NCBI GenBank assembly: GCA_016081115.2
Contig: CM071928.1
Coordinates: 55,373,950-55,437,949, forward strand
Direction: 5' to 3'
Origin: Rehmannia glutinosa
Taxonomy: Eukaryota > Streptophyta > Magnoliopsida > Lamiales > Orobanchaceae
DNA: 64,000 bases
Shown: positions 33,201 through 43,817 of the stretch, piece by piece
How the letters are laid out: every line of letters starts with the position of its first letter
How positions within the stretch are numbered: position 1 is the first letter of the stretch
The notes under the pieces: model-generated
Seen by the model: the letters and a program-made list of their open reading frames with translations, nothing else
Told to the model about the DNA's origin: nothing
Database searches by the model: none
Translations under genes and position numbers: made by a program

Positions 33201-34928
33201 TGAAATTGCCATAGCAGAGGCATCCAGAGCTGAATCTGCTCAACTACAACAAGGGAAGGCAACGAAGGGATGAGACCCAGAGATTCACTATGTGCGCGAT
33301 GATGTCTTTCAAGACATGTTTCCATTCACCCAGGACCTGCCTGCATCCGAGGAAGAGACAACTACTGAACTAAGATGATACACTGTAAGAGAAGATCCCA
33401 TCATTCCCACCGACACGAATGTTCCAACAGACTTTGATTTCGACACAGAGTGGCCGGCAGCTGAATCGGGCGAGACAGCTGAAATTCGTGAAGTCTTCAA
33501 GAAGCTCTGTGAGAAGATTGAACGACACCATGCCTCACTGGATTTACACCTAGACAATCGCGATGCCACTCTCACAGCAGACTTGAGAGGGATCGTGGTG
33601 CGAATTCAGGAATGGACACAACAGCAGACTGCAATGCGAATCGAACAAGTACGTTACTTCAAATCCTTATATGGAAGAATGCTCGTATGGAGTGCGGATA
33701 ACTCCATGATCAGGCAGAGGATGATGGACTACATTGAAAGAATAGCCCAGTCTCACAAAAATGATATGGAGTCATTTGCAACATTTTCATAAGAATGAGA
33801 TCCTCAGACTCGAAAATGCAATGAATGAGAAATTCAGCCTACTCTTGGCTGAAATGAAGATATTGAGAGAGCTGAGTCTAAGGAAATTCGATCGGAGATT
33901 TGAACCGCATCTGATGCAGCAGACTTCAAACACGATTCCACGATTAATAGACTGGACTTTCTCCTTTAAAGCATGTTCCCTGGGGTCCCTCTCTCCTTTG
34001 ATGATGCCAAAAAAGGGGAAGAGGAGTCCCTAAAGGGATTGAAAGAAGAAAAACATAAGAAAGACGCCGCTGAGAAGAAAGACGCAGCTGTGAAGAAGGG
34101 TAAAGCATCTGAGGGAGAAAGTTCTAACGATTTGACTTTAATGTTAGCTGAAACCCCTCAGCAAGGTCATGTTACTGCCTCCATCCTGAGCAAACTACCC
34201 GCGACCCTACCAATTGAGCAATCTGCTGTGCGAATGGCAGAGGAAAGGAAGATTATTGAAGCAGGATTTGAGGAGTTCTCTATAAAGCAGGATGCTCGCG
34301 TTCAAGAAATATTGAAACAATACGGTGGTCTTCAAGTTGGAAAGTATCAATATGCGATACCTGATAATGGATCTGAGCCTAGATCGGTTGAAGAGTTCAA
34401 AACACTTGAATAAGAAGGCTACTTCCAAGGAATGGCTCTGGCTGAAGCCTGGGATTTGTATTGGGAGAAAGGGCTAGCACTATGTCAAGAAGGCGATAAG
34501 CGGCCGATCTTCCAATGATCACTCACCGAAAACAAGACCCCGATCGATACACTCCAAGAGGCGGAAGAGCTTAGTCAGGAAAAGGAAGAAGTGGTGGTGG
34601 AAGAGGTTCCCTACCTCGACTAAAACCCAAGGACGTTGAATACGTAGATCCTGACAAGAAAGGCTTGATCTACTATGCTGGATATGATCACCTAGCCAAC
34701 CGAGAAGTGGCAAGGAAGAACGCTGAGTCAGTAAGAAGACAAGAAGAAGAGAATGAAAGGCAAACACGAGAATGGCTCGCGAGGAAGCAAAGAGATTATG
34801 CTTCCAAATGGGCCTATGAAAAGAAGAAAAGAAGGGAAGAAGAAGAGAAAAGGAGAAAAAGAGCTGATGACGACGAAGAGCACAAGAGAGCTGAAGAAGA
34901 AAGAGGAAGGAAGCAGCAAAGGCGTTGA
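30227..34928 (+). pseudogene. Element D extra 3' ORF (env-like position), long and broken
   Basis: Starts at ATG 30227 within a CT-rich leader. Residues 1-255 form a conserved globular domain shared with A and the array (landmarks: HTYLEEV, IKLSAKNLAEHCLLHSEG, SKTKLIVMVAIMQGKKVNW, GSFGCSLIYGLVIGHLLEV, HVNKKMFRANLS). It loosely resembles plant 'putative transposon protein' domains. A frameshift at about 30965 leads to a Lys-rich segment, then an 'AAESPAR/AAETPTP' Pro/Glu repeat (31080-31200), long acidic Ser/Glu/Thr-rich text with stops to 33150, and finally a charged coiled-coil tail (34665-34928, RREEEEKRRKRADDDEEHKR). I saw no clear signal peptide or membrane helix, so a true envelope role is doubtful. 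Confidence 0.75.
31805..31856 (+). repeat. 26-bp tandem duplication in the extra ORF of D
   Basis: 'gcatggacatcctccgtatg' occurs at 31805 and again at 31831. The copy number change shifts the frame, and about 60 bases that the array has just upstream (LLRLLGFNDVRSA region) are missing here. The site corresponds to the point where the extra ORF is cut at every array junction. Confidence 0.85.
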
Positions 34929-35230
34929 AGTGTTGCTGCAAACCCCTTCATGTATTACTATTGTAAATATATTCATTTAAGTCGTCTGTAATATACTTAG
35001 TATATTTACTGTAATTTTTCACTTTGTATGTATTCTTGTATCTTAGCTTAGATTTGTATATTGCTCTGAAAAAGAATGCTCTGATACCAAATGTAAACAG
35101 CTCTGTAAAAGACAAGAATGCTATGATCAATAAAACGATCTATTTTAAGCATACATTCTTTGTTACTGCATTGTCTGTATGTATCTTTGCTGTTTATGTT
35201 TTGTTGAATGTTTTTAAGTTTTGGCATCAT
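34929..35230 (+). other. Element D 3' untranslated region
   Basis: AT-rich non-coding text between the coiled-coil ORF end and the polypurine tract. No gene is recognised. It includes the antisense primer-binding-like sequence listed separately. Confidence 0.6.
35078..35089 (-). other. Inverted primer-binding-site-like 12-mer near the 3' end of D
   Basis: The plus strand reads gctctgatacca, the exact reverse complement of the canonical tggtatcagagc, about 155 bases before the polypurine tract. In RNA from D this would resemble the 3' end of initiator tRNA-Met rather than pair with it. A 12-base exact match is unlikely by chance in 64 kb. Its function is unknown. Confidence 0.6.
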
Positions 35231-35245
35231 CAAAAATGGGGAAAT
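35231..35245 (+). other. Element D polypurine tract
   Basis: caaaaatggggaaat lies immediately before the LTR start tgttagg, the expected place for plus-strand DNA priming. A very similar aaaaatggggaga adjoins the LTR of element G. Confidence 0.85.
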
Positions 35246-36242
35246 TGTTAGGAAATTTATTAAGTAGATTTTGATGACACCATGTAAACCTTAAACCAGG
35301 AAGTTGGCACCTCATTTTCGTTGTAATTTGTATTGTAATAGATATGGCTGGAAAAGCTGAGTCAAGTCAGCTATGCCAAGGAATACAAGAAGTCAACTAC
35401 GGACTGGATTGAAGACTCTGCTGTGTGTCAGCTGAGTATGGCCAAGAAGGAAGTCAAAGACTCGACTGAAGGAGTGTCATCTGAGAAAACAACTGTAAGA
35501 AGTGTTAGTCAAGTTATCTCAAGAAGCCAAGTCTCAAAGTTGAAGTGACAGTTGAGTCATCCAGTGACTGGAAAGCTGACTCAAGTCACCTGGGGTAAAG
35601 ACAACAGTCTAGTCAAGACAACTGACATAGATCCGTTGATTAAAGTCAAGAATGTTACTCATAATAGTAACATGTCAAAGCTATCAGGTGTAAAGTGTTA
35701 GTCCCAGAATTGTGCAAAAAGAATAAACCAATGGGAAACAATGTACCGTGTGTCAGAAAACTGATCTGTTACTTAGTGGATTCCTTTAGGAGTTGGAGAA
35801 GAGAGGATTAGAAGAATTTCACCATCTTCGAACCTCGATAAAAATATTTGTGTCATACTTTCAGCACATTTACTTTCTTTCATACTTACATCATATCTGC
35901 TGTTAGAATCATATTTGCTACCCAACTGATTAATAACCAAGTGCTAAAATTCAAGTGTTAAAACAAGCTAAAATCTAATCAAGGGTGTTAAGTCTTCCGC
36001 TGATAAAACCAAACCGGCCTAGGTAAGTTTAGGTTAAACAACCGAGTTATTCTATCAACAGCTTTATCGAGTCTGTTGAGTGGCTAACTTAGCGGAATAA
36101 CCAACTTAGCTCTCCCTCAAGGACACAGCTGTTTGAGTCAACTCTGTTGTAATTTTAAAAAGGACTAAAATCGAAAATTCGGTAAGGTTTATTCAACCCC
36201 TCCCTCCCTTCTAAACCTTACTCACACCCCTTGGGACCTACA
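35246..36242 (+). repeat. Element D 3' LTR (997 bp)
   Basis: TG...CA termini (tgttaggaaat...gggacctaca), with the right half matching the truncated 5' LTR and both ends matching the A LTR. A TATA-like 'gataaaaatat' lies at about 35838-35848, just before the 'gtgtcatactttcagcac' segment. Short U3 repeats of the type 'gactc/agtcaag..ctgagtc' are frequent at 35350-35640. Confidence 0.92.
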
Positions 36243-38217
36243 ATCGCCAGTTCCCTTAGAGCCATCCTCTGATTGCATGGGGGAGGTGGCTGCAGCAATG
36301 TCTGTTGCAATTTCCTGTGCCACTCCCAAGGGATCAGTCTACAGAAGAGTTTGGGAGGACTCTCATGTACCTTCTAATAGACTTAGCTCGTGCGTGGCTC
36401 TGGATTCCTTCAAAGCTTGCTGCATTTCCAAGTTCTCTGCTGCAGCAGCTGGATCCAAATCTTCATTACTGTCAGTAGAATAATGTAAATGCTCATAAGT
36501 CCCCGTCTGCTGACAGATCTTGGATTTCTCCAAGGCTTGAGCTTGATGCTTAGCCTTCTCTTTCTCATCCTCTTTAAGAATGCGGAGGATGTCCAGGCAG
36601 TTTGCTTCATTAAGGGCAGATCTAACATCATTAAAACCAAGTAATCTTAGAAGCTCTTCTTTTTCCTCAATGAATTCAGGGTGAGTGAACAGTATCCTTG
36701 AGTGATCTAGCTTCCATGCCCTCCATTCTCTCAAACGCCTTTGAATATTAGGGTAAACCGGAGAGTACATTATCAAATCATCATCATCACCTTCATCTCC
36801 CGCTTCCTGAATGGGAGGTAAGAGACCTTGCTCTTCCTCAGTTGCAACAGCATCCATCATAGGAGAGGAGACAACTCTTTCAATTTCGGACTCGATTGTC
36901 TCATTTACTTCAATTTTCTCGATTGTCTTTCTCACACTGGTCTTCTTGATCCCCTACGATCATCATCAATGCACTACTTGGGCTCATCAACAACTTCAGG
37001 ATCTCGCTCTTCTTGAGCATGAGCGATCTCGACTTCCTTCTCCGATTGAGTGCTTGGATTCAAATTTTGTCTTTTAAAGCTCGTGGCGCTGAACAACCGT
37101 CTCTTTCTGGATGGGAGTAGGGGAACCTCTGGTTCAACATTCTCAGGTTCCTCAAATGCAATGGCTTTCACAGCTGCCTTCCTTGCTTTGGCAGTGCGCT
37201 TTTTCTTCATGATAGGGGAGGGAATATGGGTTTCCTCCTCTATCTCGGCTGCTAGGGTAGGAGTCTCGGCTGTACGGGCAGGTGACTCGACTGCATGGGC
37301 AGGAGCTTTGGACTTGGCTATGGGAGCATAGGCTTTCTTTGTTTTGGCTGCGGGATCAGGGGCAGGCTTTGATACCACAACTTTCTTCTTGGGTGGAAGG
37401 GTCTCAGCTGTGTCTTCAGGATCTGCTGATTCCACCTCACTGGTATCCGCCTTTCTAGCATGGGCTTTCCTCTAGGCACCAGAGAGGTTTGCCCTGAACA
37501 TCTTCTTGTTGACATGGAAGGGCCTGCCATGACGGAGAGCAATACCCTTCACCTCCATTAAATGGCCAATGACCGGCCATAACCCAAAGAGCATCCAAAG
37601 GACCCATCCTCCTTGTAGGTCCTGTTCAAGACATTTTGGCGAGTTTGTCAGTAATCAAACTCAGCCCAGTTTACTTGCTTCTCTTGCATGATCACAACCA
37701 TCACGATCAGCTTAGTTTTGGTCAGTTGATTTAAGCTTCCAAATTTCATGTCAACGCACTTTGAGATGATATCCATCAGCTTATGATAGTCGTCCTTCAG
37801 GGAATCTATCTTTGCTGTATAGACCACTTTCGCAAAGACTCGTGCTTGGCCAACTTCTTTCCAACCCGCAGCTAAGTCGACATCGTGCTCGAGATGACCT
37901 TCAAACCCTCCGCGAGCAACAAAACAAAGTGCTCGGCCAAGGTCTTTGGCATTGAGTTTGATGACCTTCTTTGTGGACGGAAGACTTGATTTCATCCCCA
38001 TGCACCTCAGCGTTCACATAGAACATAACGACCTCTTCGAGATACGTATGAGTGAACTCCATTGTCAAAAGGTCCTTCAGGTCGGACTTTTCTAACTTTT
38101 CAGCTTCTTCTTGGCCAGGGCATCATCCACGCCCTGCTTGATCATCCTGTCAAAATCCACAGAAGCACCAGTGTGGATTTGCTTTGAGAGCTTCACGAAA
38201 TCATGTCTTGGAGCCAT
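36243..38217 (-). pseudogene. Array copy 0: extra ORF, leading and longest copy
   Basis: The only copy that continues past the junction point: after CLDI it runs on through LRILKEDEKEKAKHQAQALE and an acidic stretch to the D LTR at 36242. Open pieces are 36363-36935 (190 codons), 36974-37435 and 37648-38001. Three breaks recur across the array and are best seen in clean copies: a one-base loss about 42 codons in (near 38100 here), a two-base loss in the 'KPECAAKVVY' region, and an in-frame TAG after NLSGA (37478-37476 here). CAG/CTG-linked noise affects about 36880-37030 and 37560-37990. Confidence 0.85.
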
Positions 38218-38775
38218 TTTCAGATATTTTTACCGATTAAAATACGAGAATACTTCCTTGTAAGAACTAGGGTTTTCACAAGGTTTCAGAGAGAGTGCAC
38301 TTTCTTTGCTTAAAGATGAATAGTTCGCGTGAGGAGAGAGAAAACTAAGGTTTCATATATAAGGGATGTGAAAGGACGATTTTCGTATTTTGAAATTTTT
38401 GATCAAGATCAACGACTAAGATTAGAGCTTCAAAACCGCATTTAATTCCCCACATTAAATGCATCAGCATTTATATCCAATCATATTGTTTACTGTGCAG
38501 CTTTTACTGTGACAGTCATTATTACGCTGACGTCATCCTTAAAAACATTCCCACTCATTTAAAACAACTACGTTTTTATCACTTAGCTCATAAATGATTC
38601 AGCTTATATCCAAAGTGACTCAACTCTGCTTCTCTCTTCTCATGAAGTAACTCAGCTGTCAGCTAACTCAATACAACTGACTTCCCGATAAGGCTGTTTC
38701 ATTTGGCTGAAATGTGATACTTGCTCTACTTCCATTTTCTCATCTTTTATCTCTGCTGATTGAGTCTTCTGAGTA
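38218..38775 (-). promoter_or_regulatory. Array spacer 0: TATA-like box and TGACGTCA motif
   Basis: Reading toward the extra ORF (minus), the spacer holds the palindrome TGACGTCA (38535-38528), a bZIP/TGA-type site in plants, then about 170 bases on a TATA-like cttatatatgaaac (about 38364-38354), then a CT-rich leader and the ATG at 38217. TATA to ATG is about 140 bases. Spacing and motifs look like a plant promoter, but activity is inferred only. Confidence 0.45.
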
Positions 38776-39111
38776 TCAACTAAGCTCAATTAACCCTAAC
38801 TCATTCTTGATCTCTTCAAATCTTGATTCACATATAGGCTTTGTGAATATATCAGCTAACTTCTTATCAGTTGAGATGTATTCCAAGGTGATGTCTTTCT
38901 TTTCAACATGATCTCTTATAAAATGATATCTGACATCAATGTGCTTTGTTCTTGAATGAAACACTGGATTTTGAGTGATTGCAATAGCACTAGTGTTATC
39001 ACACATAATTGGAATCTCTTTTTCTTCAATCTCATAATCTCTCAGCTGCTGTCTCATCCATAAGACTTGGGAACAACAGCTGCCCACATCTATGTATTCT
39101 GCTTCAGCTGT
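38776..39111 (-). pseudogene. Array RNase H fragment 1
   Basis: Open for 103 codons from GSCCSQVLWMRQQL through IPIMCDNTSAIAITQNP (one catalytic Asp), HSRTKHIDVRYHFIRDHVEK and LADIFTKPICES to ELGLIELS and TGA. The first catalytic Asp block (YSDSD type) is absent, because the unit starts at AEAEYI. It carries the PVFHS variant, shared only with fragment 2 and element D. Very well preserved compared with the extra ORF. Confidence 0.9.
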
Positions 39112-39117
39112 GGATGT

Positions 39118-40738
39118 CCAAGCAGTTTACTTCATTAAAGGCAGATCTAACATCATTAAAACCAAGTAATCTTTGAAGCTCTTCTTTTTCCTCAATGAAT
39201 TCAGGGTGAGTGAACAGTATCCTTGAGTGATCTAGCTTCCATGCCCTCCATTCTCTCAAACGCCTTTGAATATTAGGGTAAACCGGAGAGTACATTATCA
39301 AATCATCATCATCACCTTCATCTCCCGCTTCCTGAATGGGAGGTAAGAGACCTTTGCTCTTTCTCGGTTAACAAAGATCCATCATAGGAGAGGAGACAAC
39401 TCTTTCAATTTCGGACTCACTTGTCTCGTCTGCTTCAATTTTCTCAGTTGTCTTTCTCACAGCTGGGTCTTCTTGGATCCCCTGCTGATCATCATGAGCA
39501 GACTACTTGGGCTCATCAACAACTTCAGGATACTGCTCTTCTTGAGCATGAGCAGTCTCAGCTTCCTTCTCCGGTTGAGTGCCGGATTCAGCTGTCTTTT
39601 AAAGCTCAGAGCGCCTGAACAACCGTCTCTTTCTGGATGGGAGTAGGGGAACCTCTGGTTCAACATTCTCAGGTTCCTCAAATGCAATGGCTTTCACAGC
39701 TGCCTTCCTTGCTTTGGCAGTGCGCTTTTTCTTCATGATAGGGGAGGGAATATGGGTTTCCTCCTCTATCTCGGCTGCTAGGGTAGGAGTCTCGGCTGTA
39801 CGGGCAGGTGACTCGACTGCATGGGCAGGAGCTTTGGACTTGGCTATGGGAGCATAGGCTTTCTTTGTTTTGGCTGCGGGATCAGGGGCAGGCTTTGATA
39901 CCACAACTTTCTTCTTGGGTGGAAGGGTCTCAGCTGTGTCTTCAGGATCTGCTGATTCCACCTCACTGGTATCCGCCTTTCTAGCATGGGCTTTCCTCTA
40001 GGCACCAGAGAGGTTTGCCCTGAACATCTTCTTGTTGACATGGAAGGGCCTGCCATGACGGAGAGCAATACCCTTCACCTCCATTAAATGGCCAATGACC
40101 AGGCCATAACCCAAAGAGCATCCAAAGGACCCATCCTCCTTGTAGGTCCTGTTCAGCACATTTTGGCAGAGTTTGCTGTAATCAAACTCAGCCCAGTTTA
40201 CTTGCTTCTCTTGCATGATCACAACCATCACGATCAGCTTAGTTTTGGTCAGTTGATTTAAGCTTCCAAATTTCATGTCAACGCACTTTGAGATGATATC
40301 CATCAGCTTATGATAGTCGTCCTTCAGGGAATCTATCTTTGCTGTATAGACCACTTTCGCAGCACTCAGGCTTGGCAACTTCTTTCCAACCCGCAGCTAA
40401 GTCGACATCGTGCTCAGAGATGACCTTCAAACCCTCCGCGAGCAACAAACAGTGCTCAGCAAGGTCTTTGGCATTGAGTTTGATGACCTTGCTGTGGACG
40501 GAAGACTTGATTTCATCCCCATGCACCTCAGCGTTCACATAGAACATAGCGACCTCTTCGAGATACGTATGAGTGAACTCCATTGTCAAAAGGTCCTTCA
40601 GGTCGGACTTTTCTAACTTTTCAGCTTCTTCTTGGCCAGGGCATCATCCACGCCCTGCTTGATCATCCTGTCAAAATCCACAGAAGCACCAGTGTGGATT
40701 TGCTTTGAGAGCTTCACGAAATCATGTCTTGGAGCCAT
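39118..40738 (-). pseudogene. Array copy 1: extra ORF
   Basis: Open pieces: 39104-39301 (crosses the junction, ending CLDIHS), 39599-39961 (Pro/Ala repeat region, KKAYAPIAKSKAPAHAVESP), 39998-40378 and 40308-40589. The middle piece is identical in protein to copy 0, so copies 0 and 1 are the closest pair in that region. The TAG after NLSGA is at 40000-39998. A short disturbed patch lies at 39355-39420. Confidence 0.85.
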
Positions 40739-41294
40739 TTTCAGATATTTTTACCGATTAAAATACGAGAATACTTCCTTGTAAGAACTAGGGTTTTCAC
40801 AAGGTTTCAGAGAGAGTGCACTTTCTTTGCTTAAAGATGAATAGTTCGCGTGAGGAGAGAGAAAACTAAGGTTTCATATATAAGGGATGTGAAAGGACGA
40901 TTTTCGTATTTTGAAATTTTTGATCAAGATCAACGACTAAGATTAGAGCTTCAAAACCGCATTTAATTCCCCACATTAAATGCATCAGCATTTATATCCA
41001 ATCATATTGTTTACTGTGCAGCTTTTACTATGACAGTCATTATTACGCTGACGTCATCCTTAAAAACATTCCCACTCATTTAAAACAACTACGTTTTTAT
41101 CACTTAGCTCATAAATGATTCAGCTTATATCCAAAGTGACTCAACTCGCTTCTCTTCTCATGAAGTAACTCAAATTGTCCTAACTCAATACAACCGACTT
41201 CCCGATAAAGGTTGTTTTCATTTGGTCAAATGTGATACTTGCTCTACTTCCATTTTCTCATCTTTTATCTCTCACGATTGAGTCTTCTCGAGTA
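40739..41294 (-). promoter_or_regulatory. Array spacer 1
   Basis: TGACGTCA at 41049-41056 and the TATA-like box at about 40874-40884, as in spacer 0. The segment 41150-41290 differs from spacer 0 almost only at former CAG/CTG triplets. Confidence 0.45.
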
Positions 41295-41634
41295 TCAACT
41301 AAGCTCAATTAACCCTAACTCATTCTTGATCTCTTCAAATCTTGATTCACATATAGGCTTTGTGAATATATCACCTAACTTCTTATCGCTTGAGATGTAT
41401 TCCAAGGTGATGTCTTTCTTTTCAACATGATCTCTTATAAAATGATATCTGACATCAATGTGCTTTGTTCTTGAATGAAACACTGGATTTTGAGTGATTG
41501 CAATAGCACTAGTGTTATCACACATAATTGGAATCTCTTTTTCTTCAATCTCATAATCTCTCAGCTGCTGTCTCATCCATAAGACTTGGGAACAACAAAC
41601 AATGCCCACATCTATGTATTCTCGCCTTCACTGT
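41295..41634 (-). pseudogene. Array RNase H fragment 2
   Basis: Open from GIVCCSQVLWMRQQL to ELGLIELS. PVFHS variant. The AEAEYI region just after the junction is garbled (ctcgccttca on the plus strand in place of ctgcttcagctg), and the GSCC codons read GIVCC through an expanded CAGCTG site. Confidence 0.88.
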
Positions 41635-41640
41635 GGATGT

Positions 41641-43259
41641 CCAAGCAGTTTACTTCATTAAAGGCAGATCTAACATCATTAAAACCAAGTAATCTTTGAA
41701 GCTCTTCTTTTTCCTCAATGAATTCAAAGGTGAGTGAACAGATCTTGAGTGATCTAGCTTCCATGCCCTCCATTCTCTCAAACGCCTTTGAATATTAGGG
41801 TAAACCGGAGAGTACATTATCAAATCATCATCATCACCTTCATCTCCCGCTTCCTGAATGGGAGGTAAGAGACCTTGCTCTTTCTCGCTTGCAACAAAGA
41901 TCCATCATAGGAGAGGAGACAACTCTTTCAATTTCGGACTCACTTGTCTCTACCGCTTCAATTTTCTCATTGTCTTTCTCACACTGGTCTTCTTGATCCC
42001 CTCACGATCATCATGAAAGCAGACTACTTGGGCTCATCAACAACTTCAGATATCGCTCTTCTTGAGCATGAGCGATCTCGGCTTTCTTCTCCGGTTGAGT
42101 GCCGGATTCACTGTCTTTAAAGCTCGTGAGCGCCGAACAACCGTCTCTTTCTCGGATGGGAGTAGGGGAACCTCCTCGTTCAACATTCTCGTGTTCCTCA
42201 AATGCAATGGCTTTCCAAAATTTGCCTTCCTTGCTTTGGCAAAGTGCGCTTTTTCTTCATGATAGGGGAGGGAATATGGGTTTCCTCCTCTATCTCGGCC
42301 GCTTAGGGGTAGGAGTCTCACTGGCATGCGGGTGTGACTGATTGCATGGGCGGGAGCTTTGGACTTGGCTGTGGGAGCGAGGCTTTCTTTGTTTTGGGCA
42401 TGGGGTCGGGCGGGGCTTTGATACCACAACTTTCTTCTTGGGTGGAAGGGTCTCACCAAGGTCTTCGAGGATCTCGCCGATTCCACCTCACCGTATCCGC
42501 CTTTCTAGCATGGGCTTTCCTCTGGCACCGAGTGGTTTGCCCCGAACATCTTCTTGTTGACATGGAAGGGCCCGCCATGACAGAGCAATACCCTTCACCG
42601 CATTAAATGGCCAATGACCAGGACATAACCCAAAGAGCATCCAAAGGACCCATCCTCCTTGTAGGTCTTGTTCAAGACATTTTGGCGAGTCTCACTTTGT
42701 AAACAAACTCAAATTTCCGATTTACTTGCTTCTCTTGCATGATCGCAACCATCACGATCGGCTTAGTTTTGGTCATTGATTTAAGCTTCCAAATTTCATG
42801 TCAACGCACTTTGAGATGATATCCATCGCCTTATGATAGTCGCCTTCAGAATCTTTCTTTCTTTGTATAGACCACTTTCGCAAAGCACTCGGGCTTGGCA
42901 ACTTCTTTCCAACCCGCAGCTAAGTCGACATCGTGCTCAGAGATGACCTTCAAACCCTCCGCGGGCAACAAACAGTGCTCAGCAAGGTCTTTGGCATTGA
43001 GTTTGATGACCTTGCTGTGGACGGAAGACTTGATTTCATCCCCATGCACCTCAAATTCACATATAACATAGCGACCTCTTCAAGGTACGTATGAGTGAAC
43101 TCTATTGTCAAAAAGTCCTTCAGTCGGACTTTTCTAACTTTTCACTTCTTCTTCTGGCCAGGGCATCATCCACGCCCGCTTGATCATCCCGTCAAAATCC
43201 ACAGAAGCACCAGTGTGGATTTGCTTTGAGAGCTTCACGAAATCATGTCTTGGAGCCAT
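41641..43259 (-). pseudogene. Array copy 2: extra ORF, heavily disturbed
   Basis: The noisiest copy: from 41700 to 43230 nearly every CAG or CTG present in copies 1 and 3 is replaced by CGA, CGG, TCG, CAAAG and similar, while the bases between are unchanged. Only 42046-42486 and 42846-43049 stay open. The two-base loss seen in clean copies appears filled (reads PECFAKVVY), probably an error of the same type, not a repair. Confidence 0.8.
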
Positions 43260-43817
43260 TTTCAGATATTTTTACCGATTAAAATACGAGAATACTTCCT
43301 TGTAAGAACTAGGGTTTTCACAAGGTTTCAGAGAGAGTGCACTTTCTTTGCTTGAAGATGAATAGTTCGCGTGAGGAGAGAGAAAACTAAGGTTTCATAT
43401 ATAAGGGATGTGAAAGGACGGTTTTCGTATTTTGAAATTTTTGATCAAGATCAACGACTAAGATTAGAGCTTCAAAACCGCATTTAATTCCCCATTAAAT
43501 GCATCAAAGATTTATATCCAATCATATTGTTTATCGTGCGCCTTTTATCATGTGATGATCATTATTACTGTTGACGTCATCCTTAAAAACATTCCCACTC
43601 ATTTAAAACATCTGCGTTTTTATCACTTAGCTCATAAATGATTCAGCTTATATCCAAAGTGACTCAACTCTGCTTCTCTCTTCTCATGAAGTAACTCACC
43701 GTCGCCTAACTCGATAAATCGACTTCCCGATAAAGTCAAGTTTCATTTGGTAAATGTGATACTTGCTCTACTTCCATTTTCTCATCTTTTATCTCTGCTG
43801 ATTGAGTCTTCTGAGTA
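43260..43817 (-). promoter_or_regulatory. Array spacer 2
   Basis: TGACGTCA at 43572-43579, and the TATA-like box about 43395-43405. The 43500-43750 part is disturbed at CAG/CTG sites. Confidence 0.45.

Larger units (their letters stand above)
23676..36242 (+). mobile_element. Element D: Sirevirus-like copia retrotransposon with extra 3' ORF
   Basis: The most complete element in the window: truncated 5' LTR (23676-24059), primer-binding site, gag, linker, protease, integrase, RT, RNase H, spacer, long extra ORF (30227-34928), polypurine tract and full 3' LTR (35246-36242). The shared part of the two LTRs differs at roughly 20 of 385 positions by eye, suggesting an old insertion. Coding parts carry stops, frameshifts and lost integrase catalytic residues. 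The 3' LTR abuts an antisense copy of the same kind of extra ORF (36243 onward), so D inserted into the leading copy of the array or its parent. Confidence 0.9.

Noticed and set aside
30227..34928. True retroviral envelope protein
   Set aside because: Position fits an env-like gene, but no signal peptide, fusion-peptide-like segment or membrane anchor is visible in the readable parts.
34728..34976. Leu/Phe-rich plus Ser-rich minus-strand frames opposite the coiled coil
   Set aside because: They are the complement of Lys/Glu-rich coiled-coil codons, which always reads as Phe/Leu/Ser on the other strand.
42846..43049. Copy 2 as a repaired version of the two-base loss
   Set aside because: The extra bases match the CAG to CAAAG change seen at unrelated sites in the same patch, so it is better explained by the same disturbance.
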